The notes below the pieces were generated by a model. It was not told the origin of the DNA and searched no databases. It worked only from the letters and a program-made list of their open reading frames with translations. 64,000 nucleotides of DNA. It comes from Ktedonospora formicarum (GTDB lineage: Bacteria; Chloroflexota; Ktedonobacteria; Ktedonobacterales; Ktedonobacteraceae). The translations under genes were made by a program, and so were the position numbers. Below, in pieces: positions 32,099 through 40,176 of the stretch (positions are counted from its first letter, which is position 1; each line of letters begins with the position of its first letter). The stretch is from positions 186,001-250,000 of the forward strand of contig NZ_BNJF01000007.1 of the NCBI RefSeq assembly GCF_016587355.1, in the 5' to 3' direction.

Positions 32099-32130
32099 TT
32101 CTTCTCAACCTGGAACACCTCGTCGCCCAA

Positions 32131-32166
32131 GCCAGGCTGCATGTCGATTGCAACATGCAGCCTGGC
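32131..32166 (+). terminator. Hairpin after the phosphohexomutase gene
   Basis: Perfect 14-base stem (32131-32144 and 32153-32166) with an 8-base loop, 32 bases past the stop. There is no U-tract, so it is a probable but atypical terminator. Confidence 0.55.
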
Positions 32167-32331
32167 GCAAATGGCGCACATGTAAAGACAACTCTGGGTA
32201 TCAACACAAGCGAAACACGGACTATTTCGCCAGTTACCACAGTTTCTACCAGGCACCCCTGTTACTTCTCCTCTCTCTCATAGGCATAACCTTAATAACA
32301 TTCGCGGAGCACCAGCAGCCTAAGCTTATCC

Positions 32332-32360
32332 TTGACACTCTTGCAGTGAAGTGCTAGCAT
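32332..32360 (+). promoter_or_regulatory. Promoter of sucCD
   Basis: TTGACA (32332-32337), exact 17-base spacer, TAGCAT (32355-32360). Confidence 0.65.
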
Positions 32361-32535
32361 GACTTCAGTTGCATCAACCGACTCCTTGCCCGATTCTTGC
32401 AATTGCTGTATCCCCTGGTGGATCGCGCCTTGTGCCATTACCGCCATGCACGTTCCGCGTTAGGGGCTGCTCAAGATGGTGTTATGAAGCGGGCATTCGA
32501 TATGCGGTCAACATTCGTACAAGGGGAGTAGCATT

Positions 32536-33675
32536 TTGAAGATCCACGAATATCAGGCCAAAGAAGTCCTGGCTCGTTACGGCATCCCGGTCCAGCCCGG
32601 AAAGGTCGCAGCCACGCCAGAAGAGGCCGAAGCCATCGCCCAGGAGTTGGGCGGACCCGTCGTTATCAAAGCCCAGGTCTATGTTGGTGGGCGCGGTAAG
32701 GCCGGCGGCATCCAATTTGGTGACACACCAGAGGAGGCTCGCGCCTCAGCACAGCGTGTTCTGGGCATGAATATCAAAGGGCTAACCGTAGAGAAAGTCC
32801 TTGTCACCTCTAAGATTGAAATCAAAGAAGAGTACTACCTGGGCATCGTACATGATCGCAAGTCACAGACACCCGTGGTCATGGTATCGAAGGAAGGTGG
32901 TATCGATATTGAAGAGGTCGCTGCAACTCACCCCGAAAAGATCATCAAATATCCCATAGATATGCGTTGGGGGCTACGCCCCTTTGAAGCACTCAACATT
33001 ATCTCCCAGGCTGGTCTGCCCACAAAAGCTCTACGCCCTGCAGCAGCCATCCTGACCAATCTGGCAAAAGCCTATATTGGCTCCGATGCACAGCTCGCTG
33101 AGATTAACCCTCTCGCTCTCACTGCTGACGGGAAAGTCATGGCAGCCGACGCAAAAATCCTGATCGACGACAACGCGCTTTACCGCCAGAAGGAATACGC
33201 CTCCTGGGCGGAGCCAGAGGACGCCAATTCTATCGAGTACGAGGCCCGGCAAGAAGGTCTGACCTATGTGAAGCTCGATGGAGACGTAGGGATCATCGGC
33301 AATGGCGCGGGTCTCGTCATGACGACCCTCGATATGGTCGCTCGCTCTGGTGGCAAGCCCGCGAACTTCCTCGATATCGGCGGCGGCGCAAAGGCAGAGG
33401 TCATGTATAAGGCACTCACCTTTGTCGCGCGCGACCCCCAGGTCAAAGGTATTCTTGTCAATATCTTCGGCGGCATTACACGCGGCGAAGAGGTAGCGCG
33501 GGGCGTCATCATGGCGCAGAATGAGCTACCCGCAGGCATGCCCATTGTGGTCCGCCTCTCAGGCACAGGCGCGGAAGAAGGTCGCGCTTTGCTCAAAGAC
33601 GCCGGACTTGATTGGGGCCAGGACATGCGCGACGCCGCACAGAAGATTGTCGCCGCGACGAACGCGCGCGCGTAG
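32536..33675 (+). CDS. sucC: Succinate-CoA ligase (ADP-forming) beta subunit
   Basis: 379 residues. The ATP-grasp N-terminus MKIHEYQAKEVLARYGIPVQPG is nearly invariant in SucC. VVIKAQVYVGGRGKAGGI contains the nucleotide-binding and glycine-rich loop, AEINPLALTADGKVMAADAKI the metal site, and GNGAGLVMTTLDMVARSGGKPANFLDIGGGA plus NIFGGITRGEEVA the CoA-ligase domain. It couples succinyl-CoA cleavage to ATP formation in the TCA cycle with SucD. The TTG start at 32536 has AGGGGAG eight bases upstream. The sucD ATG follows 14 bases after the stop. Confidence 0.96.
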   Translation: MKIHEYQAKEVLARYGIPVQPGKVAATPEEAEAIAQELGGPVVIKAQVYVGGRGKAGGIQFGDTPEEARASAQRVLGMNIKGLTVEKVLVTSKIEIKEEYYLGIVHDRKSQTPVVMVSKEGGIDIEEVAATHPEKIIKYPIDMRWGLRPFEALNIISQAGLPTKALRPAAAILTNLAKAYIGSDAQLAEINPLALTADGKVMAADAKILIDDNALYRQKEYASWAEPEDANSIEYEARQEGLTYVKLDGDVGIIGNGAGLVMTTLDMVARSGGKPANFLDIGGGAKAEVMYKALTFVARDPQVKGILVNIFGGITRGEEVARGVIMAQNELPAGMPIVVRLSGTGAEEGRALLKDAGLDWGQDMRDAAQKIVAATNARA

Positions 33676-33689
33676 AGAGAGGTCAGGAT

Positions 33690-34562
33690 ATGAGCATTCT
33701 ATTAGATAAAAGCACGCGCGTCATTGTACAGGGTATCACTGGACGCGAGGGCCAATATCACACCCACAATATGATCGCGGCAGGTACCACTGTTGTCGGC
33801 GGCGTCACGCCCGGCAAAAGTGGTCAAGAGGTCGAAGGCGTTCCCGTCTTCGACACCGTCGCAGAGGCTAAGGCCGCCACAGATGCCAATGCAACCTGCA
33901 TCTTTGTGCCACCCGCTGGAGCCGCGGACGCCATCGAAGAGGCAGCTACGGCTGGAATTGAACTCATCATCTGTATTACCGAGGGCATTCCCGTTGTCGA
34001 TATGACACGCGCCATGCTGGTCGTACGCGAAAAGGGCGCGCGCCTGATCGGCCCTAACTGCCCAGGACTCTGCACTCCAGGGCATGGGAAGATCGGTATC
34101 ATCCCTTATGGCATGTTCACGCCGGGACCAGTGGGCTTCATCTCGCGCTCTGGCACGCTGACCTATGAGGTCGTCTCTCTACTAACCGAAGCAGGTCTAG
34201 GACAGTCCACCTGCATTGGTATTGGTGGCGATCCCATTATCGGCTCGACCTTCGCCGATTACCTCAAGCTCTTCGACGAGGACCCTCAGACCGAAGTCGT
34301 AGTCATGTGCGGCGAAATCGGCGGGAGTGATGAAGAGGATGCTGCCGAGTATATCCGAACTCAGATGAAGAAACCAGTAGTGGCCTTCATCTCCGGGCGC
34401 ACAGCCCCTCCCGGAAAACGGATGGGACACGCGGGCGCGATTGTTTCCGGCAATACCGGAACCGCACAGGGTAAGGTCGAAGCACTTCAGGCAGCGGGAG
34501 TACCCGTCGCGGATACCATCTTCGATGTCACAACCCTTGTCAAACAAGTCCTAAACAGCTAA
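33690..34562 (+). CDS. sucD: Succinate-CoA ligase (ADP-forming) alpha subunit
   Basis: 290 residues. The N-terminal CoA-binding Rossmann domain is STRVIVQGITGREGQYHTHNMIAAGT; PNCPGLCTPG follows in the middle, and the active-site phospho-histidine is in GKRMGHAGAIVSGNTGTAQGK. The ATG at 33690 is chosen, with GAGAGGTCAGGA in front, over a longer frame that runs back into sucC. Second gene of the sucCD operon. Confidence 0.96.
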   Translation: MSILLDKSTRVIVQGITGREGQYHTHNMIAAGTTVVGGVTPGKSGQEVEGVPVFDTVAEAKAATDANATCIFVPPAGAADAIEEAATAGIELIICITEGIPVVDMTRAMLVVREKGARLIGPNCPGLCTPGHGKIGIIPYGMFTPGPVGFISRSGTLTYEVVSLLTEAGLGQSTCIGIGGDPIIGSTFADYLKLFDEDPQTEVVVMCGEIGGSDEEDAAEYIRTQMKKPVVAFISGRTAPPGKRMGHAGAIVSGNTGTAQGKVEALQAAGVPVADTIFDVTTLVKQVLNS

Positions 34563-34682
34563 AATTCTCTGTAACGTTTCCCACTACACCTTATGAGAAT
34601 GCCAGAGCACCAGAGGCTTTCATAATAAGGCCTCAGAGGGAACACAGAGAAACTATCAGCTTGCCATACATCTTAGGACATT

Positions 34683-34722
34683 CAGGAAGCATTCCTTAAC
34701 GACCGTTGAGGAATGCTTCCTG
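34683..34722 (+). terminator. Hairpin between sucD and the deacetylase gene
   Basis: Fourteen-base perfect stem (34683-34696 and 34709-34722), extendable by TAAC/GTTG with one wobble. It lies 18 bases before the next start codon and has no U-tract. It could end the sucCD transcript or lie in the leader of the deacetylase gene. Confidence 0.5.
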
Positions 34723-34739
34723 ATGAAGGATATTAAAAC

Positions 34740-35894
34740 ATGACCACGGCCCTTATTTACGATCCAATCTTTCTGGAACATATCACGCCTGAGCAGCATC
34801 CAGAACGACCACAGCGTCTCGACGAGTCAATGAAGCTGCTAGAAGCTCTTGACTGGCTAAAGCGCGACGACCTGGTACAGCTCGCGCCACGCGCCGCCAC
34901 AATAGACGAGCTCGCGGCAGTCCATGAGCGACAATATATCCAGGAAGTCGAGGCAGCAAGCAAAGACGCGGCCAGAATAGAGGCCACAGGTGGTCGCAAA
35001 ACACAGTTCTTTGCCACTGATACCTATGTCTCCGCGAAGAGTTATGAAGCCGCTCTCAAGGCCGCTGGAGCACCTCTAACTGCTATCGATGCCCTACTCA
35101 AAGGCGAAATCAAAAACGCCTACTGCCTCGTACGCCCTCCGGGCCATCATGCCGTCGCCGAATCGGCAATGGGCTTCTGCCTCTTCAATAACGTCGCGGT
35201 CGCGGCACGCTATGCAATCGAACATCATGGTCTCGAACGCGTGATGATCATTGATTACGACGTGCATCACGGCAATGGAACCCAGGAGATGTTCTATGAT
35301 GACCCACGCGTGCTCTACTTCTCAATACACCAGGCTCCTTTCTATCCTGGCACGGGCGCTTCGACAGAACTAGGCGAGGGCGATGCCGTAGGTACAACGG
35401 TCAATGTTCCCCTGCCAGCTCAGACTGGCTATCATGTCTATGAAGCAGTCTTCCGCCAGGTTATGGCTCCGATTATGGATCGCTTTGATCCGCAACTGAT
35501 ATTGGTATCGGCGGGCTTCGATGCACATTGGGACGATCCCATCGGCGATATGTTCCTCTCGACCGCCGCCTTCTTCCAGTTAAATAAGATCATCCTCGAT
35601 AATGCACAGCAAATCTGCGATGGACGCGTGATTATGGTACAAGAGGGTGGCTACAGTATTAGCGCGCTGGAAGCTGGCGTCGCGACGTCCATCAATCAGT
35701 TGTTGGGAGGCAATGCCGCCGTAGACGACCTGGGGCAGGCTCCCGATATGAACTATCAATTGAACCTCGATGTGCTCATTGGTGAGTTGAGGCGGATACA
35801 TGGACTCAAAGGCTATCGTATGCGCCATAAGCCCAAACCCGATATTGAGCGCCTGCGCCGCGAAGTGAAGGGGCCTGAAGCAGACAAGAAATAA
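34740..35894 (+). CDS. Histone deacetylase-family (class II-like) zinc deacetylase
   Basis: 384 residues. The arginase/deacetylase fold is clear: HPERPQRL near the N-terminus, LVRPPGHHAVAESAMGFCLFNN with the tandem catalytic His, IIDYDVHHGNGTQEMFYDD with the zinc ligands Asp and His, FDAHWDDPIGDM with the third ligand Asp, and VQEGGYS near the end. Bacterial members deacetylate small acetyl-amines (acetoin-utilisation or polyamine amidohydrolase type) or proteins; the substrate is not known here. Two GNAT acetyltransferases in the vicinity are a suggestive but unproven pairing. The ATG has AAGGA nine bases upstream. Confidence 0.92.
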   Translation: MTTALIYDPIFLEHITPEQHPERPQRLDESMKLLEALDWLKRDDLVQLAPRAATIDELAAVHERQYIQEVEAASKDAARIEATGGRKTQFFATDTYVSAKSYEAALKAAGAPLTAIDALLKGEIKNAYCLVRPPGHHAVAESAMGFCLFNNVAVAARYAIEHHGLERVMIIDYDVHHGNGTQEMFYDDPRVLYFSIHQAPFYPGTGASTELGEGDAVGTTVNVPLPAQTGYHVYEAVFRQVMAPIMDRFDPQLILVSAGFDAHWDDPIGDMFLSTAAFFQLNKIILDNAQQICDGRVIMVQEGGYSISALEAGVATSINQLLGGNAAVDDLGQAPDMNYQLNLDVLIGELRRIHGLKGYRMRHKPKPDIERLRREVKGPEADKK

Positions 35895-35973
35895 GGCTTG
35901 ATGCGAGAACATGGGTCGCGAATGCCCGGTTCTCATACAAAAAAACGCCTGAACAGGAAGAAGGCAACACAGC

Positions 35974-36861
35974 ATGGCTGCAAGTTCCAGGCATGTGCGC
36001 TTACTGACACCAGGGGATGTTCCCCTGGTTGAGCGCATGATACGCACCTCTGAATACATTTACCAGCGCTTCACACCCGAGGAACTTCCCCTGATGATCG
36101 AGCGCTACCCAGCCATCGGCGAACTCCATAACACGTCGCTACATGGCTTCCTCTTATCTCAGATTACGACTCCCACTGTAGCCTGGATTAGTGGGTTTGG
36201 CGTGAGCTGGTCCGAGAGCAAGCATTACATTCGCATGCTTGACACCCTCGTTGGGCATCTCAACACGCATTTGAGCACACGCGGCACGCAAGATCTCTAC
36301 TATTCAGGAAACGACATGGCGCGCGACTGGCTTCGCCCGGTCCTGCTCGCGCGTGGTTTTCAGACCTATTGTGACCTCTATGCCTATGACAAATATGACT
36401 ATACGATTCCCTCGTCAGGCAATGAGCAGGTGACTATCCGCCCTGTCCATCTGGCTTCTACGCTGGAGGCAAACGACGACTCACAGGCCCTGCTCGCAAT
36501 CGAGCAAGCTTGCTTTAGTGAGCTCTGGCGCTATGATCCTCTCTCATTCCGCGACATTGCCAGTTCACATCCCTATTTTGTGGTCGCCGAGGTTAACGGC
36601 GAGGTGGTGGGCTACCAGTTCAACACTGTCGAGGCGGACTATGGCTACTTGATTCGTATCGCGGTTCATCCCGCCTATGAGCATCGGGGCATTGGGATAC
36701 GCCTGATGGCTGAGGCAATTCGTTTCTTCGCTCGCGAACGAGTCTCACGTATCATGCTCAATACGGAGAAAGACAACATCCACGCCCATCGCCTCTATGA
36801 ATGGTTTGGATTTGTCAGGCTGGCGCAAAGTGGCTTCGTTCTCCGCCAGCCCCTCCCTTAG
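35974..36861 (+). CDS. GNAT acetyltransferase with extra N-terminal domain
   Basis: 295 residues. The C-terminal half (about 150-290) is a standard GNAT domain: VTIRPVHLAST opening, YFVVAEVNGEVVGYQFNT, then acetyl-CoA loop IRIAVHPAYEHRGIGIRLMAEAIRFF (R-x-x-G-I-G) and ILNTEKDNIHAHRLYEWFGF-like motif B. The N-terminal half is probably a degenerate GNAT copy (VRLLTPGDVPLVERMI), as in tandem-GNAT proteins. Substrate unknown. It starts 79 bases after the deacetylase, possibly one transcript. AGAAGG precedes the ATG by about nine bases. Confidence 0.85.
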   Translation: MAASSRHVRLLTPGDVPLVERMIRTSEYIYQRFTPEELPLMIERYPAIGELHNTSLHGFLLSQITTPTVAWISGFGVSWSESKHYIRMLDTLVGHLNTHLSTRGTQDLYYSGNDMARDWLRPVLLARGFQTYCDLYAYDKYDYTIPSSGNEQVTIRPVHLASTLEANDDSQALLAIEQACFSELWRYDPLSFRDIASSHPYFVVAEVNGEVVGYQFNTVEADYGYLIRIAVHPAYEHRGIGIRLMAEAIRFFARERVSRIMLNTEKDNIHAHRLYEWFGFVRLAQSGFVLRQPLP

Positions 36862-36891
36862 TCCCCCCTCGCACTTTCTGAACTAGACAAA

Positions 36892-38805
36892 CTATAAAGG
36901 ACCCAGGAGATAGCGCACAATAAGGGGATTGGCCTTGTTCTTCACTGGAAGCGGGAATGGTTGCCCGGTTCGCACATAGGGATAGACCTGCTGGAACGTC
37001 GTATCATTGATAAGAATATTGTTATCAGAGACGTTGTTCTGCAAACGCGAGGCCACATTCACAACATCGCCTATGGCGGTATAGTGTTGCATACGCTCTT
37101 GTGAGCCAATATTCCCCACTGTGGCAGGCCCTGTATTCACCCCAAAACCAAAGGAAATGAAGCGCTCTTCGGGCCATGACTGTTGATACTCCTGCACAGC
37201 CATCCGCATCTTCCAGGCCGACCGCACGGCGCGAAGTGCATGTTGCTCTTGAGGCAAGGGTGCGTTAAAAATCGCCATCACAGCGTCACCAAGGAAGGCT
37301 GTAATGGTGCCCTCCTCCTCCCAAATTGCCTCGCTCATAATCCGCATATAGCGATTGATCATATCCATCACGGCCTCAGGTGGCCTAGTTTCGCTTAAGC
37401 GCGTAAAGCCGCGAATATCCGCGAAGATTACCGAAATTTCTTTGGTCTCTCCACCCAAATTAAGCGCGTTCTTATCGCGGATGAGTTGCTTGACGACGTT
37501 AGGATGCACATAGCGCTCAAAGATACCGCGTATCTTTTTGATCTCGGCTTCCGAGCGCTTCAATTCCGTCCGATCATCAATCACCAGTGCGGCCCCAATT
37601 GGCTCTCCTTGCGTATCGCGGAGCGAGGAGACATAGATATTCAGGCTGAAGGGGCCATTTAGACGATTAGGAATAATGCAGTTTTCGACGGAACTGGGAA
37701 CGAATGTGCCATTGGCATGCAAATCAGCGTGCTCCAGAGCATTGCGAAGCAGGTCGATCAAACCAAGTTGCGCCAGCGGGGCGAAGACCTCGGTATAATG
37801 CTTGCCTATTGCAGGTTTGTTGTTCAGGTGAAGAATAAGACCAGCGGCAGCGTTGAAGGTTGTCACAAGCCCACGCGAGTCAGTCGTCACCACGCCATTA
37901 GCAATGGAAGCAAAGATATTGTCCATATACTGCTTGTCTTCTTTGACCTGCTGCATAGCATGATTCAGGTCAGCGAAGAGGCGCGCGTTATCGATGGCAA
38001 TAGCAGCCTGATTGCAAAAGGCCATCAACAATTCCAGGTGCGGCTGGCGGAAGAGATTAGCAGTAACACGACTATCAACATAGACCGCGCCGATGCAATG
38101 ATTACGCACGACCAGGGGAACACACATGATCGAGCGAATGCCGAAAGCCAGAATACTCTCCTGACCGCTCAGCGAGGAATCCATCTTGGCATCATCAGCC
38201 AAAAGCGGCTCCTGTGTGCTGATAACTCGATTGACAGTCCCCCGGCTGATACCAGCGGTCGCGAACTCGCTTTCGGGAATCGTGCGCGCCTGCTTATCAC
38301 GCGCGATAGTAAACTCCAATTCCCTGGTTCGTGGATTGACGAGCATCAAGAAACCACGCTCAGCATTAACAAACTCAATCACACGATCCATGACCAGCGT
38401 CAGAACCTCGTCAAACTCCAGTGTTGAATTCAGGGTACGTGCGATGTCGGCAAGCAGATCTTGTTCGGCTCGCTGCTTTTTCAGGATTGTGATGTTGGTC
38501 TGCAATTCGGCGCGCTCGCGCTCGAATACCGCCCGCGTGACGGCGCCCTTACCCCGCCCACTAGCAGGTGGCTGATTGGTATAACGTTTGAGGGCCTGAC
38601 TATTGCGCCCTAGTTCCAGGTCAGCCGTACGCGAGATGAGTAGGGCATCCATCAAGAGCTTGACACGCGGATCGCTTACCTGGCTAGCGTAGGTGCCTTC
38701 GACGGCGACCTCAAGCTTCTCTGTATGCTCATGCAACAGGCGCGAAATGCGCATCAGCGCCTCACTAATTTCATGTAAATTGTTCATTTCAAGCGCTTGT
38801 GACAC
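36892..38805 (-). CDS. GAF-PAS-class III adenylate/guanylate cyclase
   Basis: 637 residues, cytoplasmic. A coiled-coil-like N-terminus runs to about 120, a GAF domain from about 130 to 280 (LADIARTLNSTLEFDEVLTLVMDRV at its entry), PAS at about 290-415 and a signalling helix (RSEAEIKKIRGIFERYVHPNVV). The cyclase domain from 455 has metal-binding Asp463 in IFADIRGFTRL and Asp507 in FLGDAVMAIFNAP, and VNVASRL as transition-state Asn/Arg. The purine-specifying Lys expected three residues before GD is Ala503 here, so substrate choice is unclear. The GTG start is backed by GGAGGA seven bases upstream. The ligand of the GAF/PAS sensors is unknown. Confidence 0.92.
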   Translation of the reverse strand: MSQALEMNNLHEISEALMRISRLLHEHTEKLEVAVEGTYASQVSDPRVKLLMDALLISRTADLELGRNSQALKRYTNQPPASGRGKGAVTRAVFERERAELQTNITILKKQRAEQDLLADIARTLNSTLEFDEVLTLVMDRVIEFVNAERGFLMLVNPRTRELEFTIARDKQARTIPESEFATAGISRGTVNRVISTQEPLLADDAKMDSSLSGQESILAFGIRSIMCVPLVVRNHCIGAVYVDSRVTANLFRQPHLELLMAFCNQAAIAIDNARLFADLNHAMQQVKEDKQYMDNIFASIANGVVTTDSRGLVTTFNAAAGLILHLNNKPAIGKHYTEVFAPLAQLGLIDLLRNALEHADLHANGTFVPSSVENCIIPNRLNGPFSLNIYVSSLRDTQGEPIGAALVIDDRTELKRSEAEIKKIRGIFERYVHPNVVKQLIRDKNALNLGGETKEISVIFADIRGFTRLSETRPPEAVMDMINRYMRIMSEAIWEEEGTITAFLGDAVMAIFNAPLPQEQHALRAVRSAWKMRMAVQEYQQSWPEERFISFGFGVNTGPATVGNIGSQERMQHYTAIGDVVNVASRLQNNVSDNNILINDTTFQQVYPYVRTGQPFPLPVKNKANPLIVRYLLGPL

Positions 38806-38860
38806 GAGGCATCCTCCAGCTTCACCAAACAGCTATACTATAGGAAATTGGTCTGCCTTT

Positions 38861-38925
38861 CATTCGTCTGAGCGAAGCTAGCCGCTGACTGGCGAGAGCC
38901 GGCCCCGAATGAGGGTTGACGAATG
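38861..38925 (+). repeat. Dispersed repeat copy 3 (65 bases)
   Basis: CATTCGTCTGAGCG at one end, GACGAATG at the other. The compensating C-to-T/G-to-A change keeps the ends complementary. The inner GCTAGCCGC block is shared with the 26226-26340 copy. Confidence 0.6.
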
Positions 38926-38950
38926 CTTACAATTGATACTTGCGGGGAGT

Positions 38951-38973
38951 CCGTTTTTGCGTAGGCAAAACGG
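38951..38973 (-). terminator. Hairpin after the NAD(P)-binding epimerase-like gene
   Basis: CCGTTTT (38951-38957) pairs with AAAACGG (38967-38973), extendable by GTCC/GGAC. It is 67 bases past the minus-strand stop at 39040. The tail is not U-rich. Confidence 0.35.
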
Positions 38974-39039
38974 ATGGACATGACTACTTAAAGTGATAGC
39001 TCATGCCCATCATTATACCATACCCGTAGCATTCGAGAA

Positions 39040-39939
39040 CTAGATGCTGTGCTGCTCAAAATAGGCCTTGAAAGATTGGGGAACAAAACCAAAATCGCGC
39101 TCAACACTATTGAGATCAGTTGTGTTATCGAAGGAAAAGAGCGTCATTGCCGCTCGCGTCAATGGCGGCTTCGGTAAGACAGTTTCCATGACAGCCGCTC
39201 CAACAGCGACCAGGGGGGTAGGAGCATATATCTTCGGACGCGTCTTGCCCATTGTCTTAAGCAGGACGTCAAAGATTTGCGTAAAGGAATAGTATTCGGG
39301 ACCACCAATGGTATAGGTCTTGCCCTGAGTGCGTGCTGGATCATCAAGCACTTTTAGGATGACTGTCACAACATCCTCAACGTAGATAGGCTGAAACATG
39401 ATCTTCCCTCCCCCAATCAGTGGCACAACTGGTGCACTCACGATGAGATCCGTCAGCCCTACGATAAAGGGCGCACCTTTGCCAAACAGCACTGAAGGTT
39501 GAATGATAGTCCAAACCAGCGAACTCGCCTTAAGCGCCTGTTCAGCTAGATAGCGCCCCTGCATATAGCTGCCTATCTTATCTGGCTTTGTGCCGAGGCC
39601 ACTAATCTCAATCATACGTTTCACCCCAGCGCCCTCCGCTGCGTGAATCAGGTTGCGTGTACCATCAACGTTAGTCTCATTGTAGTGATTGTTTGGTGTC
39701 TCCTTGCGGTCGGCAGTCATAAAGGCCGCATGGACGATAGTCTCTATACCCTGTAAGGCCGCCGCGAGCGTTTCAGGGCGTGTCGTGGCTCCTTCTACGA
39801 GTTCGACCTTGTCAGCAGGCAAGACCTGCTTCGCTTTCTGTGTATCGCGAACAAGGCAACGCACTTGTTCACCTCGCTCGGCCAGGCGCTTGACAAGATG
39901 AGTACCAATATAGCCAGTTGCTCCAGTCACCAGAATCAT
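39040..39939 (-). CDS. NAD(P)-binding SDR-like protein, complex I NDUFA9/atypical epimerase type
   Basis: 299 residues. MILVTGATGYIGTHLVKRLAERGEQVRCLVRD is the extended-SDR Rossmann start (GATGYIG). IETIVHAAF, NVDGTRNLIHAAEGAGVKRMIEISGLG and SYMQGRYLAEQAL follow, with the canonical YxxxK replaced in the atypical-SDR manner (GRYLAEQ). VEDVVTVILKVLDDP and GGPEYYSF match NDUFA9-like NAD-dependent epimerases. The reaction is unknown; relatives handle quinones, ubiquinone-complex assembly or carotenoids. The ATG has AAGGAGG eight bases upstream, which rules out the longer frame to 40071. Confidence 0.9.
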   Translation of the reverse strand: MILVTGATGYIGTHLVKRLAERGEQVRCLVRDTQKAKQVLPADKVELVEGATTRPETLAAALQGIETIVHAAFMTADRKETPNNHYNETNVDGTRNLIHAAEGAGVKRMIEISGLGTKPDKIGSYMQGRYLAEQALKASSLVWTIIQPSVLFGKGAPFIVGLTDLIVSAPVVPLIGGGKIMFQPIYVEDVVTVILKVLDDPARTQGKTYTIGGPEYYSFTQIFDVLLKTMGKTRPKIYAPTPLVAVGAAVMETVLPKPPLTRAAMTLFSFDNTTDLNSVERDFGFVPQSFKAYFEQHSI

Positions 39940-40125
39940 ACAATATTCCTCCTTACCCCTATTGGACGTACAATAATGCATCTTCAGGTCTATCTTCTCT
40001 CGCCACCCATGATGGCTCGTTGGTATCAAGAAAATGTGTCCAGCTAGCAAGGGACCTGAATAGTCACTCACAGTATAGTTAGAACGCCCATAGAGATGAA
40101 AGAAGATAGAAGGATGAGTCGTGCC

Positions 40126-40165
40126 GTGAGCATATTAATGACTCTTAGGGTGAGCATACTCATGA
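40126..40165. repeat. 16-bp direct repeats upstream of the epimerase-like gene
   Basis: GTGAGCATATTAATGA (40126-40141) and GTGAGCATACTCATGA (40150-40165) match at 14 of 16 positions with a 24-base period, between the histidine kinase stop and the epimerase-like gene. Could be a tandem operator. Confidence 0.45.
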
Positions 40166-40176
40166 AATAAAGGCAC

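Larger units (their letters stand above)
32099..32535. other. Intergenic region with hairpin and the sucCD promoter
   Basis: No convincing gene. It contains a hairpin at 32131-32166 after the mutase gene and the sucCD promoter at 32332-32360, which leaves a 5' leader of about 170 bases before the TTG start of sucC. No known riboswitch seen. Confidence 0.5.
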
